Shown here piece by piece: positions 50,801 to 63,643 of a stretch of DNA of 64,000 nucleotides. Numbering within the stretch: position 1 is the first letter of the stretch; every line of letters begins with the position of its first letter. Source of the DNA: Monocercomonoides exilis (lineage: Eukaryota; Preaxostyla; Oxymonadida; Polymastigidae); NCBI GenBank assembly GCA_001643675.2, contig LSRY02000054.1, forward strand, positions 355,001-419,000. Reading direction: 5' to 3'. Under the pieces are notes generated by a model. It did not search any database, was not told where the DNA came from, and saw only the letters and a list, made by a program, of their open reading frames with translations. A program made the position numbers and the translations under genes.

Positions 50801-53800
50801 CACAACCCTCAGCAGAAGATCTTCTTCCTCCACAAACGAATCTGTTGTGCAGCCCCATATAGCCAATTCCTTCACAAATGGTGCTCTGAAATCCAAAAGG
50901 AATTGCTCTTCAACAACTTGTGTCTCGATTGAGTGGCATCGGATATACACATCTCTCCCTCTGAACGCAGCGTTGTCTTTGAACGTGATGTTGGATAACA
51001 CAAAATTCAGCGGCTGTTCAGCTGTCGAGGTGCACTCCAGAAACAGCCACCCACCTCTTCCTGTGGTGGAGCAGAAGCACTCAGAAATCGTGCAAAACGA
51101 GCAATCAAACTTTCCTCCCTCATTCAACACACAAAACATCCCTCCTCCTTTTTCACACCTCGTTCCTCCGCACTTCTTCATCGTTGTGTTTCGAATCACA
51201 ATTTTCAATGGATTATCATTTTCATTTCGAATGATTGGTATATCATTGGTTGTGTTCTGACTCACTTCTTCAAATAAACTCCACTCAATAAGAACATCTT
51301 GTTCCTCTTCATTGTTCTTTCTTTTTGAACTCTTTGAAATCCTCAATCCGCTTGCTCCTTCCAGCTCAACATTTTTCATTGTCAGGTTTTTCACATTCAA
51401 TATCGTTGCTGACAAAACAGAAATAACATCTTTTGAAAAGCTGAGCGATTGCATTGTCACAAACTCCAATTGAACAGTTCCTCCATCTGCTTTGATCAGC
51501 CCGTACTCAATTATTTCCTCTTCTCCATTATTTTCTTCATTTTTTGTGAATGAGCAATCTTTCAGAGTCAACAATCCATCACTTGATCCAACATACATCA
51601 AATAATTGACTCCACTTCTGAAGGATGATGGAATCACAAACCGAATCAGTTCGAAATTGGTAATTCCAGAAATCTTCATTGCTGCTCCTTCTGCTCCTTC
51701 AAGTGATGAGAGACATTCCAATGAGCACATGCTGCTCTCATCAGATTTCATTGTTATTCCACTCACATCAACGTATTTCTGAAGAATCGCTTTTTCAATG
51801 ATGTTAATATTCTTTTCATTTCCCTCTGGCAATCGATCCAATGAATAATCAATTGACAAACAAGGATAATCCGAGAATCCGCAAGCTCCAATATCTTTTC
51901 CTTCACCCCCAACAAATAACTCTGAGCCAAGTGAGAGCCAAAAATACACCAGTGGAATTGCATTCGTTGTGTCATTTCCGTCAAAGCCTCTCATTGAATT
52001 CAATGAAATATCTGCCAGATGCCCAGAAACAAATGGAAGTGAGTCATTTGTGATGCTCTTCATCAAGTCTGGCGATTCAACAAACAGGTCATTTCCAAAT
52101 GTCGCAGCATTAGGTTTTTCAGAATTGAAAACAGGAGATGAGATCGCAAATGAAGAATCATCATCAATCAGCTTCAGTGCCATTCCTCCACCAAACCCAA
52201 TCTTTTCTTCTTCAGCTGGTGCAGTGCATCCTGTGAATGTGCATGAAATAACATTCATTTGAATGTTCCCTTTCAACTGAGCGTCAATGGCCCCTCCTCT
52301 GCTTCCATCAGCCATCACAGAGCATTCCTCAAAATCACATTCTTCAATATTTATTTCTCCATTTGTATTTTCATCTTTGCTGTTGTCAATGTTGATGCAG
52401 CCTCCGCTTCCACCTTCTCTTTCTATTTTTGTGTAATAGCTTTTTGTCATGTTCAACCAGGGAGTGCTCGTTAACTCTGTATTTGTTCCACTTCCAGACA
52501 ATGAGATTAACGAATTTCCACTCAAATCAATTGATGAAGCTGAGAATTTGTCGATTATCAGGATTCCAGACTCAATAGATAAGAATAGAAATGTCAATTC
52601 TGATGATGGATTTTGAAGAGAAACAGAACAGTGAGACAGAGTCAACGAAGAAGACAAACAAGAAATAAAAGTGGAGTGTGACGAAAGAGAAGATGGAAGA
52701 GAGAAGATGAGCTTTGACAAGACTGTTTCAATATTTGTGGTTATCATCGCAGCATCAGATTCAATTTCAATATCGGAGACGATCCATCCACTTTGACCAT
52801 CGTTTCCTTTGATTTCATGCTTCTGTCCAGCAAAGGCCATTTCATCGCTCATCGCAATCATTTCGCTCACAACAACTTTCTTTTCTCCTGTTTGCCTTGT
52901 GAGGGAGTGCTTTATTGTCAAACAAGGGAATTGAGCAATTCCACAATGTGAGTGATCGGATGCCTCACTATTACTCACATATATTTCTTCTGGTGTGGGG
53001 AGGAGATATATGCACAGAGGAATAGAGACACTTGTGTTTCCGTTGTCGTATCCCCTCACCTTGTCAGCAGTATTTGATGATGCCGTAACGCATGTGATTT
53101 TTTCTGATTTTGCTGTTTCTTCCAAATCTGGTGAAATGACGAAGATATTATTCCCCCACTTGGCTGTGTTTGTTCCGAATTCGGAGGATATCTGGAAATT
53201 GGGGTTTGCATTCAATAGCTGGAGAAGGATTCCTCCCCCAAATCCATCTGTTTCTGAGCAAAAGCATCCATCAAAAGATCCGCCTTTCACTTTCACCTCA
53301 TTCTCATTCCCAACGCACAGCATCATCGATCCTCCATTTTCTGAATTTGTGCTTCCGCATCCTAAAAATGAACAAGAATCCAGATTAATGTTTGCCTTAC
53401 CATTGAAAAACGACATTACAGCTGCTCCGCTGGTTGTTCTCTCAATCCCATCAAAATCACATTCAGAAAGTGTCAATGAAATCTCATTTGTCGAAGAAAG
53501 TGAAAACAATGAAGTTGTGGAGATTGTCTTTGCCCAGTTCACATTTTCCATTTGAAAAATCCCATTCTGAACATTTATCAATTCCGTTGAAAAAGCTGTT
53601 ACTGAAGCTTGCCCACTTTCTGTTGATATGTTCAATCTGCTTATATGCATCTCTCCTGTTCCAGTAATCTCAAATAACCTTGAACCACGATTATTTTCAT
53701 GTGCCGAGTCATGCACAAGAACAAAGTCCCCGACAGATAATGTTCCTGTTGAGACTGAAAAAAGAGACAATTCAGCTGCCTCTAATTCAATTTGAACTGT

Positions 53801-55598
53801 TGAGCTCAAATCGCTTTGTCCATATATTGTGAAAGAATTGATGTTGCAGCCCACATATTTTGTTTCGATAATTGTTCCTGTGAGTATCTCTATATCAGTA
53901 ACAAATTCTGGAATCAGCTGTGTGAAGCAGCGGCTGATGGTGCAGCATGGATGGCTTTCATCCCGTCCGCATGCATATGTGTCAATGGCATTGGGTTCTG
54001 TTTGCACCGAGGAGACAAATCTGACTTTTCCGAAATCATTTCGAAGCCATTCGCTTTTATCAATAACAGAATAGTAATGAGTGCTAACTCTGTTTTCTGT
54101 TTGCCTTGTTGAAAAGCATGTGGAATCAATGTTGTTTGATGTTGAATCTATAAGAACAATATCATGCCCACCTTTTTTGCATGTATTGTTGTGAAAGAAA
54201 CAATAATAAAACAAAATTCCATAATTGTTTGTATTTATATATTGGTAAACAGCGCCTGCTCCACACATTGAATAGCAATTGCAGAATTGGCAGTTTGAAA
54301 TAACAACTATTTCTGCAGGATTCCAATGTTCGATCGCACCTCCTGCACCATTTGAAGAGTCATTGCATCGACAGTAATCAAAATGCGAATTAATAATACA
54401 TTTTTTCTGTTTTTCTGTTTTCGACCAACTGAGTTCAATTGCACCTCCGTCGTTTCCGGAGAAACAGCTGTGAAAAGAGCAATCATCAACAATTGGCTGA
54501 ATATTTATATTTTCTATCGTTATTGCACCACCACCATAATCTGGGGTTGCTGCTGCCGAACACTGGACGAATGTTGTGTGCAGCACAATGCAGACAGCGA
54601 TATTCAAAGCAAATATCCCTCCGCCCCTTGTCAAGGAAGCGTTGCATCTTGCGAAAGAAGAATTTTCAATTGTCAAAATTGCATTTTCATTGTCATGAAC
54701 ATAAAGAGCACCTCCTTGTGGTGCTGTGCAATCTTCCCATTCACACAATGAAAAGGATTGGCTTTCTGTTGTGTCCATTTGTTCTTTTTTCTGAAGAGCA
54801 TTCTTTCCCCTTTTCCCAAAAAGAGTAGTTGTGTTTTTACAGACAAATTTCTCTGAAGAAAGCGATCCACTTGAGATCCCTCCTTCAAAGGCATTCACAC
54901 ACGAATAAATGAGGCAATTCTCCATTGAACTCAACAAGCATGAATGGTCCACAAAATTATCACCATTTGTGGTATATTTCACAGACATGTTCCTGAAGGC
55001 ACAGTTAGAAATCTCTTCACTTTCACTGTTTCCAGACAATAGGAAATAGTCTGAGGATGAAACAGCCAGATTTGAAATGATTGAATTTCTCAAAGAGGCA
55101 ATATTTGAATCATCAGATGAAAAAACAAGACTGGAAGGGTTGACATTCATTTGGGGGGTCAAACTCAAATTCGCCATGCAGATTGACCCACTTTGCAAAA
55201 GAAAAGGAGATTCCGATTTTTGGTGGGAAATGCACAAATCCAGCATCACACTTGATTTATCTGCCATAAGCATCAAAGGTGAAGAAGAATGTTCAAATGC
55301 CATATTTTTCAGTACAACTGTAGAATTGAAGAATCCCAAAAATGTGTTTTTCACTGTAGATATTCCTGACTGCAATGTTTTCTTTCCTGAAAATGAACTC
55401 TGCCGGAACAAATAATCATTGTCCACTTTCGATTGAAATTGTGCATCATTTGAGTTTCCTTCACCATTATAAACACAAATAATGAAAAATACAAAAATAC
55501 AAAAGAATACCTTTGTTCTCCAATGTGGCTGTTCCAGAAAGATCTCGTGCTTCAAATGCCTTTCCAAGAATCAAACATGCAAAAAGGAGCAAATGCAT
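47813..55598 (-). CDS. Receptor B: giant beta-helix surface protein with pseudokinase tail
   Basis: Exon 1 (55598-55511, MHLLLFACLILGKAFEARDL, a signal peptide) joins exon 2 (55458-47813) across a 52-nt GTATTC...AG intron, giving 2,577 residues ending in TGA. The start was chosen because it restores a signal peptide like that of receptor A. The ectodomain has beta-helix turns and four CG-x(4,5)-PC linkers (CGRDESHPCC, CGIAQFPC, CGFSDYPC, CGEFSMPC), hence five modules. A membrane span (LLIVIILVVILLIVLIVSVIL, about residues 2125-2150) is followed by a juxtamembrane helix (EIVNDNIRKDPKAFEMVTME), a Ser/Thr-rich stretch and a kinase-like domain. LSPHIVLF stands where HRD is expected, an Asp/Ser-rich insert replaces the activation segment, and RWKAPELL and FSIGMMLWECLTLQIPFGEY remain. 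It is a pseudokinase receptor, and its ectodomain is nearly identical to receptor A in long blocks. Confidence 0.88.
55459..55510 (-). other. 52-nt first intron of receptor B
   Basis: Donor GTATTC and acceptor GAAG/G; removing it joins the signal-peptide exon in frame with the long ectodomain frame. The long frame also reads through the intron, but only from a TTG, which I reject as a start. Confidence 0.7.
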
Positions 55599-58249
55599 TC
55601 TCGAATGGAATGACAATCAATTTTGATTTGAAAATTTTTATTTTTTTCCGGATGATCAAATAGAAATTAATTATGGTTTTTGACACAATTAAAGAAAAAA
55701 GGATTTCTTTCAACAATCGTTTTGAGAGCAGGTGAAATACATGTGAGTAACTTCCAAAGCGATGTCATTTCTTCAATTTTTGCAAGCCATGAATCAGTGT
55801 CTTCTGTTTCAGGTTAAAATTTTTCAAATAAAAAAACAAAAAATAAAAAGGATGAAGTTTGAAAAAAATATGAACAATAATTGAAAAAGAAGGGACAAAT
55901 CGGGTGATGGAATATGTTCAAATTAATATATCACAAATAAAATAAGAACCAATCTTGCATCACTTGTGAATCAACAAAAAAATATTAATATTTCTGAAAA
56001 TATTTGGTTTTTCAGAAAACGTTGAATTCTTCATGTTTGTGGCATTGGTTATGTTGAACATAAAAAAAGAAACTCATCAAACAGAAATATCTGTCCAATA
56101 AAGGAACAAAAAGTTGAAGCTTCTATTTCAAAACACATACCCTCAATAATTACTCTTTGAAAAGGTGCTATTTCGAATTGTCAAATGTCTCCTCTCCCAA
56201 CACAATTAAATGGAGATTCCTTCTTCGCCAATTGTTCCAATCTTCGCTGAAAACATAAGGTGACAATCTTTCTTTATCGTTCTGTTTTTGCTGTTTCAAG
56301 TGTTCATCCACCTTCTCTTTCTTCTTCCTCTTCTCTCTTCTTCTCATCTTCTCTTCATTTGACCTTTCTCCCTTGACAGATTTCTATTCTTTCCCTCAAT
56401 CCTATTCCACAGTTTCTCTTCCTTCTCTCTCTCTTTCTCTCTTCCCTTCTCTTTTTTCCTTATCATTCTTCCCAAGCATCATAAATAAATTCATCTTTTC
56501 TCTCCAACTGTAATCTTTTTTCTGTCCAAACCTCAAACACCAAATCTCCTCTTCTTCAAATAAATCTTGTGGGGAGTGATTCATCATCATCCCCTCCCTC
56601 AAACTTTCTCTTCCTTTTCTCTCTTCTCCATTCTTCCTTTCGCACTCTCTCCTGTTTCGCCTTGTCAAATCGCTTCTCCAGCTTCTTCACCCAAAACATC
56701 CAAATGCATTCCTCTCCTTTATTCTTCCTCCCCTTTCTTACTCCTTCTCAATTTTTCTTTTTCATCCATTTTGGGAAGCATCCGATGTTTGACATTCAAA
56801 AATACCCATCTGTTTATTTTCTGCGAGATGAAACTTTTTAGAGACAGCTTGTGCTGATTGAAAGGAGATGTTTCATGAAACCTTCTCTGCATATATTCTT
56901 GAGGGGAAAAAAAATAAAAATTAACAATTAAAAATAAAAAAATTTTTTTTATTTTGTTATTATAATTCAAAAAATACATTTTCCAAAAAAAAATAAAGAA
57001 AAATAAAATAAATCAAAAAGTTTTCTATTTCTTTCATTCTGAAAATTTTTCATCATTCAAAAAAATCAATTTTTTCTGCAAACAAACACTTGCACATTTT
57101 GACCTTCTTCATTTGCTAAGCACTCCCATTGCGAAATATCAACAATCTCATTTGCCTCTTCTCTCTTCTCAATCTCTTGTTCCTCGCTTTCCGTTCTGCA
57201 TTAGCCCTGCTTCAATCTCTTTCCTTCTTCCTCCCATCAACCCCATCCTTTCATTCTCTTCTCCATCTTCCTCTTTTTCCTGTCTATCGTTGCTCACTTT
57301 CAATTCCTCCACGTTGTCATTTCAACTCATGAAAAGCCTTCCAATGCATAATCATTCAACATCAGTGCCTTATCATATGAATTGCATGCCTTTGAATAAA
57401 ATCTGGTATGTCTTCAAAATGCCCCTTGTTGAAATTCCTAAAAAGGGAAAGATATTGTGAAAGCGAATGGCACAGAACAAATGAATAAATAATTCAAACC
57501 TCTCAACAAATGCAAAGTTATTGATGTCCAACTACTGTACCAAACTTAATTTTTCAATGAAAAGCAGCCAATACATGTTTGGCAAATTCAAAAAGATTAC
57601 AATGAAAATGGTAGCATATTCAACAAAGAATGAAGGCTTTGAGAGAATTGAATGTTATTTTTGTGAAACTGTCGAAATTGCTGTAATCCTTTTGGTTTCA
57701 CCTAGCAAGGCAAATAAATACATAAACAATCAAAAGCATGTTGCACAAAAAATAGTGGAGCCTTCAAGCGCATCCTTGTCAGCTATCTGATAAATGCTGT
57801 GTTTTGTGCATGAAATCGATATCTCCTCCATTGTTTGCAACAATTTGGGTCTGGCAAATAAAAGAGGGATTGTCATTGAACTATGTGTTGGATGTTCTGT
57901 CATTCTTCGAATATTGTTTGTTCGCGTTGTTGAGCTGCGTTGGCTGAATTTTGATTTGGCGATTTTCCTTCCTTTGAAAAAACACCCTCACTTCCAATCT
58001 TTTTTCTTCTGCACATCCATCACAAATAAAGAGTTAAATAATTAATACCCTTTCTTTTTCAATGCTACTCCAAAAATAAGGTTTTATTTGGAATTTACAG
58101 TCATCAAATCATCTATTATGGTTGAATGAAAGAAAAAGTGACATTTGACAATATATTTATTCAATATTATAAACATAGTATTGAACATATATGAGTGACT
58201 ATTTCTCTTCCATCATTTGGCTTATAATGTCCTTGTTTTATTTTTTAAT
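55599..58249. other. Intergenic and pyrimidine-rich region, no gene recognised
   Basis: AT-rich 5' flank of receptor B, then C/T-rich low complexity (56280-57330) in which Ser/Leu/Phe frames are artefacts. The frames 57521-57790 and 57794-58045 show no family resemblance, though both are somewhat cysteine-rich and could be relics of a receptor-type gene. Confidence 0.5.
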
Positions 58250-61200
58250 AGATACAATGCAGATTGAATCAAATTATTCAAATTGAAAAAATAATTTAAA
58301 ATAGTGGGGGTTATTTAAAATAACCCCTGTTTATTTGAATTGACTTGCTTATTTTTAAAATCTTCATCCTATTTTGAATTGAATGTTCAAAACATGAAAA
58401 TAGATAACATTAAATGATTTGCATAAAAGATTAATGTGAAATACTGAAGTTTTTTTGATTTTCTTTTAGAAAAAATTTTGATCTTTCAATAATCAACTTC
58501 GAAAAAATAGAATATTTCGATAATTCGTTTAAAATGCTTTTCCAACTTATGTTATTGAAAACGTGAGTTACATAATGCAAGTATATATTGTTTAAACAAT
58601 TAAAAATTCATTTTTCCCAATATACAAATCATAAAAGCTTTTTCAAATTTTTAGTTTATTTCTTCGCAATTGAAAGTTGTTTCTTATAATTGTTTCAACA
58701 TTAGCAACTTCAATGTGATGCCTATCTATTCCCTTTGGATTACTCTGCTTTTCCCGTTTCAAACAACAGCTATTTTCAAACAATATTGTTTTTCATTTTT
58801 CACCTTGCTGAAAAACAATGTTTAAAATCATTAACAAGAAATATATAAAACACTGAATATTTATAGGTATATATGGTTTTTTTTTCAAGATTTCGTTTTT
58901 TATGAAGAACATTTTATATTATTTCAAATTTTTCTTTTTCGATATTTATCTTCTAATTTTGCAAATTACACAATTTTTTTGCAGTTCCAAATGCTATCAA
59001 CATTTTGCCTTTGGATATACCACATTTATAACACACTCTATCCTCAAGATTTCTCACAAACGAAATTTCTATTTCAATTGTGGCAAACATTTATTCTCTC
59101 GTGTCAGCATCAACAGCTTTCGCTTCCAGCACGTTCAAAACACCATCAACTGTTATATTGTCTTTTTTGTCAACAGCTCCGACACTTCTCTCTCTGCCTT
59201 CAATGCTTCTTTTCTCCACCAAACACGCTCTTCATCAAATGCTCCTGTTGAACACATTGGAAATGAAACTAATAAAAAGAAACCTGGAAGACTGATTTCG
59301 TTTGACGTGAACAGCCATCGATTCGAGTGGTGAGAATGGAATGATCCAAATGGTGGAAGCGATTGAGGTGGAGCACATAAAGTCAACTGCGAAAATGCAA
59401 ATCTCACAGTCATATCGTGTTCTTTTCACAATAGTTCATCCAATGGTGAAGGAGAAGCGTCATACAGCTTGCATTTATTTCATGGTAACAACGAAATCCA
59501 ATCACACAAATTGTTCAGCTGCTGGTGGAGGAGCGAATTGCCTTGGAGGAATGCAGACAAATTCTATTCGGCTGCTAATAGAAAACAGAGTTGAAAGTTG
59601 TTCAATAACAAGTTGGGGTGGAACTGGTTGGGAAATAGTGCTTGACAACATGCCATCAGATGCAAAATTTTTGTTCACCAAATGCAAGTGTATTGCAAAT
59701 ACTGGCGGTGATGCGGCAGGAGCAATCACATCTAATTATCCTCCAGCAGTAACTTCTCTTTAATATTTACCACAAAAGTACCAGTTCATTAATAACAAAT
59801 TGATAAATTCATCATCTTCATGGGGAGGAGCCGGGCTATGTTACATAAACACCTTCACTTGGATGAGCGGGTTCAAATTCATCACATTCTGCTTTTTCGA
59901 TGGCAACACTGCCACTAATGGCAGAGGAAATGATGTGTTCTTTTACGGAAGTGATATCACCAAATCTCCTTTCCAGCAATGCTGTTCAACAACCCAAGCT
60001 AAAAGAGTGTGGAATGCAGGAACTGCTGATAACACTGTGTACAACAGTTGGCTTCCAATCATCAACCAGAACAAAATCGTGTCAAATAATGGGACAAACA
60101 CAGATCTCTGCGGAATCACACAACTCAGTCCATGTGAAACAATAGAATATGCTCTTGTTCGCATGGCATATCCCCAAGACGCCTCACTCACCCTCCTCTC
60201 CTCAACATTTGTTCCAACTCAAACACTCACTTTCAGTGTGGCTGACACTAAAATCACTGGAAATGGCACAACTGCCACCACCATCGCCTCCAGTGGCATT
60301 CCCCAACCACAAAACTCATATTCGCAGTCATCGCAGTCATCATCATCATATTCATCATATTCATCAATATCAACATCTTCTTCACCAGATCCATCTTCCA
60401 CTTTTTCCCTCTTCCAACAGACTCAGGGCTCCCTCACGGTCTCTGCCCTCGCCCTCACCCACAACTCCTCAAACCAAATAACTCCCATCCTCTTCCACCT
60501 CTCCCAAAGCTCCCCTTCCCTCAACCTCAACACAACCACCATCACCGGAACAACCTCCATAACAATAAAAACTCCCCTCTTCTTCCTCACTGCTGGCTCC
60601 CTCGCCCTCAACCACACAGCAATCACCAGTCTCGCCCTCAGCAGCCAAAGCATCTTCCACCTCACCTCCCTCACCGCTCCCCTCACCCTCAACTCCTCCA
60701 TCACCCACATCACTTCCACTGCAATCCCCGCCAGCTGTGTCCTCTCCTCTGCCACCTCCCCTGCCCTCTCCCTCTCCCTCGCCAACTGCACCATGACCAA
60801 CATCAACTCAGAACAGTTCAGCCAACAGACTGCCACAGATGGCGGATGCATCTCATTCGCCTCATCTACATCTGCCAGCACATTTTCTGTGAATGACACC
60901 AAATTCACTGTATGTAATATGAGCGATGAAGAAAAGTGTGTATTTGAAATATATGAGTTGATAAATAAAAAGAAAGAGAACGTGGGATGCTTCTAAAAAC
61001 AGGTGCAAAGGTGAAAAGAAGAAAATGTACTTCTTTTTAAAGAAGTTGGCATTGGAGATTTTATGGGGATGTGGTATGAAAATGAAGAGATAAATGATAA
61101 CGAAAATAAAAAAGATGCGTGAAGTAATAAGAAAGAGAGAGGCTTAATTTAAGAAAAAGAGAAAGATCATTTGGAAATTATGAGATTACGGCAAAAGAGA

Positions 61201-61784
61201 AAATGAGTGAAAAAATGAGGAAATAAGGAAAATGAAAAGGAAATAGACCTACGATTCTGCAACTGCAACATCTAAGTGCAATGTTTATTGTGATTATGGA
61301 TTCTGTATTATGAAACACGCTCACGAAACAAATTTATTCTTCAGAATTTTCAGAATATTGTTGTTTTCTTTTTATTTTTTATGCAAAAATGATAAAAATT
61401 ATCTTCAAAGTGAATCATTCTTCACTAAAAATTCAAAACAAATAACATTTTCACTTTATTAACAAATAATATATTTAATTTTTGTTTTATTTATGCTCAT
61501 TTTCACGCTTCCGTAGAATAATCAAAATTTCATTTATGAAATTGTCAAAAAGGTTTGATTTTTCTTTTGTTTCCACTTTGTTTTCAAAAGTGTTTTTTGT
61601 TTGTTTTATTTTCCTTTCCCACAATTATTATTAATTTGAATGATCTTTTCTAATTTGAATTAGGATGGTGATTTTTAAATTTTGTGCTTTTATTTGAATT
61701 GAGTGGTATTAATTCAAATTAATAGAGGTTTATTTAAAAAACCTCAATTAATTCAAATTTCCCAACTTAATCTGCATTGTATCT
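58250..61784. mobile_element. Candidate 3.5-kb element with 16-bp terminal inverted repeats
   Basis: AGATACAATGCAGATT at 58250-58265 is repeated exactly, inverted, at 61769-61784. About 50 bases inside each end there is a hairpin of similar design (GGGGTTATTTAAAATAACCCC on the left, GAGGTTTATTTAAAAAACCTC on the right) followed by a Phe/Asn-neutral AT stretch containing TTTGAATT. The flanks share at most AAT. The interior holds receptor pseudogene D and no transposase that I recognise. This is a candidate non-autonomous element; chance is unlikely for the 16-mer pair plus hairpins, but the class is unknown. Confidence 0.5.
59080..60996 (+). pseudogene. Receptor pseudogene D (beta-helix protein, C-rich)
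   Basis: Fragments in changing frames include HVQNTINCYIVFFVNSSDTS and GRLISFDVNSHRFEW, then after a frame shift at about 59335 the frame 59341-59763 (AGGGANCLGGM, beta-helix-like). An in-frame TAA (59761-59763) separates it from 59800-60996 in the same frame, which contains WGGAGLCYINTFTW, GRGNDVFFYGSDIT, the family linker CGITQLSPCETIEYAL and Ser/Thr/Leu-rich beta-helix sequence (LFHLSQSSPSLNLNTTTITG). It ends without membrane span or tail. The second half is strikingly C-rich (Leu as CTC, Thr as ACC), unlike receptors A-C, which suggests another subfamily or origin. Confidence 0.72.
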
Positions 61785-62232
61785 AATGGATAATTAAAAT
61801 TTTTAACAATAGATAGATATTTTCAAAAAATAATAAACTTAAGGTTTGAATGTTTTCTGTAAAACAATTATTTTTCATTTTTGCTTATCATGAAATGCAG
61901 ATTCTGACCTGTGCGACAAGTGGAAAATTTTGTCAGTGACTGACACAGGTGAGCGTCGTAATAATTTTTTCTTGATCAAAACCTTTTTTATAATAATCTT
62001 ATTTTTATGTATTTTTTCAAAAAAATATTCACTATTGGTGTTCATTATATTGGAATAACTTTCATAAGAGTGACAACACTTTTTTGAATGATAATTGAAT
62101 TTTTATAATATTATTTTAAAAATGTTGTGAATTGAGTGAATTATGGTTTACTGACAAGATCAGCGAAACTTGGAATTCCTTAAGCCACTGAAAGTCACTT
62201 TCTGGAAAAGTCTGTCACTTGGTTTATAAATT
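61785..62232. other. Intergenic with a small stem-loop
   Basis: AT-rich. A hairpin-forming stretch at 61917-61950 (ACCTGTG facing CACAGGT, with inner GACAA/TTGTC) stands out by its GC content. Function unknown. Confidence 0.4.
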
Positions 62233-62598
62233 ATGGATCCAAATAGCATAACGAATCTCCCTCAGGAGCTAAAGCTGTATGTTTCTAGTTATGCAATCGT
62301 GTGTTTCATATCGCTTTTGTTTTTGTGTTTTGTCATTTAAAGCTTTTTTAACTGTATTTAGCAAGCATCATTCATCAAAAAGTTGGAAGATTTGTCAAAC
62401 AAAAATTGTTAATTTGTTTTATCGGAATTGATCAAAGCACCAGACAAAGGAAACAGAACGTTGTTTTCGTTGAAAAGAATGAATTAATAAATAATTCTAT
62501 TTTTTAATTTTTTCTGTTTACAGGCATCCAAGAGATATATCAAAAATGATTACGAATATATTATTGAATTTTCTTTAAATAAAAAAAATGTCAATTAA
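62233..62598 (+). CDS. Candidate small three-exon gene, unknown product
   Basis: ATG 62233 starts MDPNSITNLPQELKL. Exons 62233-62276, 62362-62407 and 62524-62598 use donors GTATGT and GTTAAT and pyrimidine-rich AG acceptors, and join in frame to 54 residues ending in TAA. The first exon is richer in G and C than its surroundings and is followed by a consensus donor. I recognise no family, and the second and third exons could be wrong. Confidence 0.3.
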
Positions 62599-62680
62599 AA
62601 CTATCAATTTCAATAAAAGACAACTTTATCTTTTATATTTTTTGATATATAGTGTGTTTCATTTGTCATTCCACCCATTT

Positions 62681-63596
62681 TATTATCGGGAACAATAATT
62701 TCTGACTCTCCAGAGCACTTTCAGAAAAAAATAAATAATAGAAAATTATAAGTATAAAATTAAATACTGTTCCTGAAAATATTTTTTATTTTTTCAATTT
62801 TAGTGAAAAGATCTGGTATTCTTTGTTTTATTATTGAGATCAAAGATTTGCTAATATTTCAACAAGCTTTTTGTTTTGAATGTTCTGAGTTATATCATTG
62901 TTGAAAAACTTCATTTGTTTTTTTTTTGTTTTCGGTTAATTTTTGATATTGAACACTTCGTTTTTCAATTATTTTTATAATTTCGTGATTTTTTGTTAAA
63001 ATATGAAAAAGCGGTATCGTTTGTGATAATCATGGTTTTTCACGTTGAAGAATAAATGTCATACTGATTGAAAGGTGCATCACGAGAATTTTGAAATGAA
63101 AGAATGCAATTTGAAGCAAATGAAACAAAAAAACACAAATACAAGTTTTTTTGATAATAATCACAATCGTTGATATTTTTTAAAGTATTTTTTTCATATT
63201 ATTTTCTTTGTTTGTCGACAATTTTTATATTTTTGCTTTCAAATTCAACAAAAAATCTTATTCACTTTATTGCAAACTTCAATTTGTTGATATATTGCGA
63301 AACGCAAAAAATAATTAAAAAACGAAGTGTTCAATATCAAAAATTAACAAATAACAAAAATAACATGAAGTTTAACAACAATAGCAATACTCAGAACATT
63401 CAAAACAAAAAGCTTGTGCAAATATGAGCATATCTTTGATCTCAATAATAAAACAAAGAACACCAGATCTTTTCACTAAAATTGAAAAAATAAAAAATAT
63501 TTTCAGAATAAATAATATAAATATTTTGAAGGTTTCCTGCCATTCATTTTTTTCAAAAAGTGCTCTGGCGATACAGAAATTTTAGGTAACGTTAAT
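62681..63596. mobile_element. 0.9-kb fold-back element with arms of about 300 bp
   Basis: The left arm (about 62681-62990) and the right arm (about 63290-63596) are inverted copies, roughly 85-90 percent alike by eye. Shared landmarks are CCAGAGCACTTT, GTGAAAAGATCTGGT, TTCTTTGTTTTATTATTGAG, CAAGCTTTTTGTTTTGAATG and TTTTTGATATTGAACACTTC. The spacer is AT-rich. No coding capacity, and the open frame across the right arm is chance. Likely a non-autonomous fold-back transposon. Confidence 0.8.
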
Positions 63597-63619
63597 AGAA
63601 ATAAAAAAAAAAAGTGGGC

Positions 63620-63643
63620 GGGGGGGGGGGGGGGGGGGGGGGG
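63620..63643. repeat. Poly-G tract (24 G)
   Basis: A G homopolymer preceded by GTGGGC and followed by AGGG, just outside the fold-back element. Confidence 0.95.

Noticed and set aside
48600-53667. Many plus-strand frames of 80-196 codons opposite receptor B
   Set aside because: Shadows of the minus-strand receptor gene; the low stop density follows from its codon use.
55540-55567. Receptor B starting from the TTG at 55567
   Set aside because: It gives no signal peptide. ATG 55598 plus a 52-nt intron gives a signal peptide matching receptor A.
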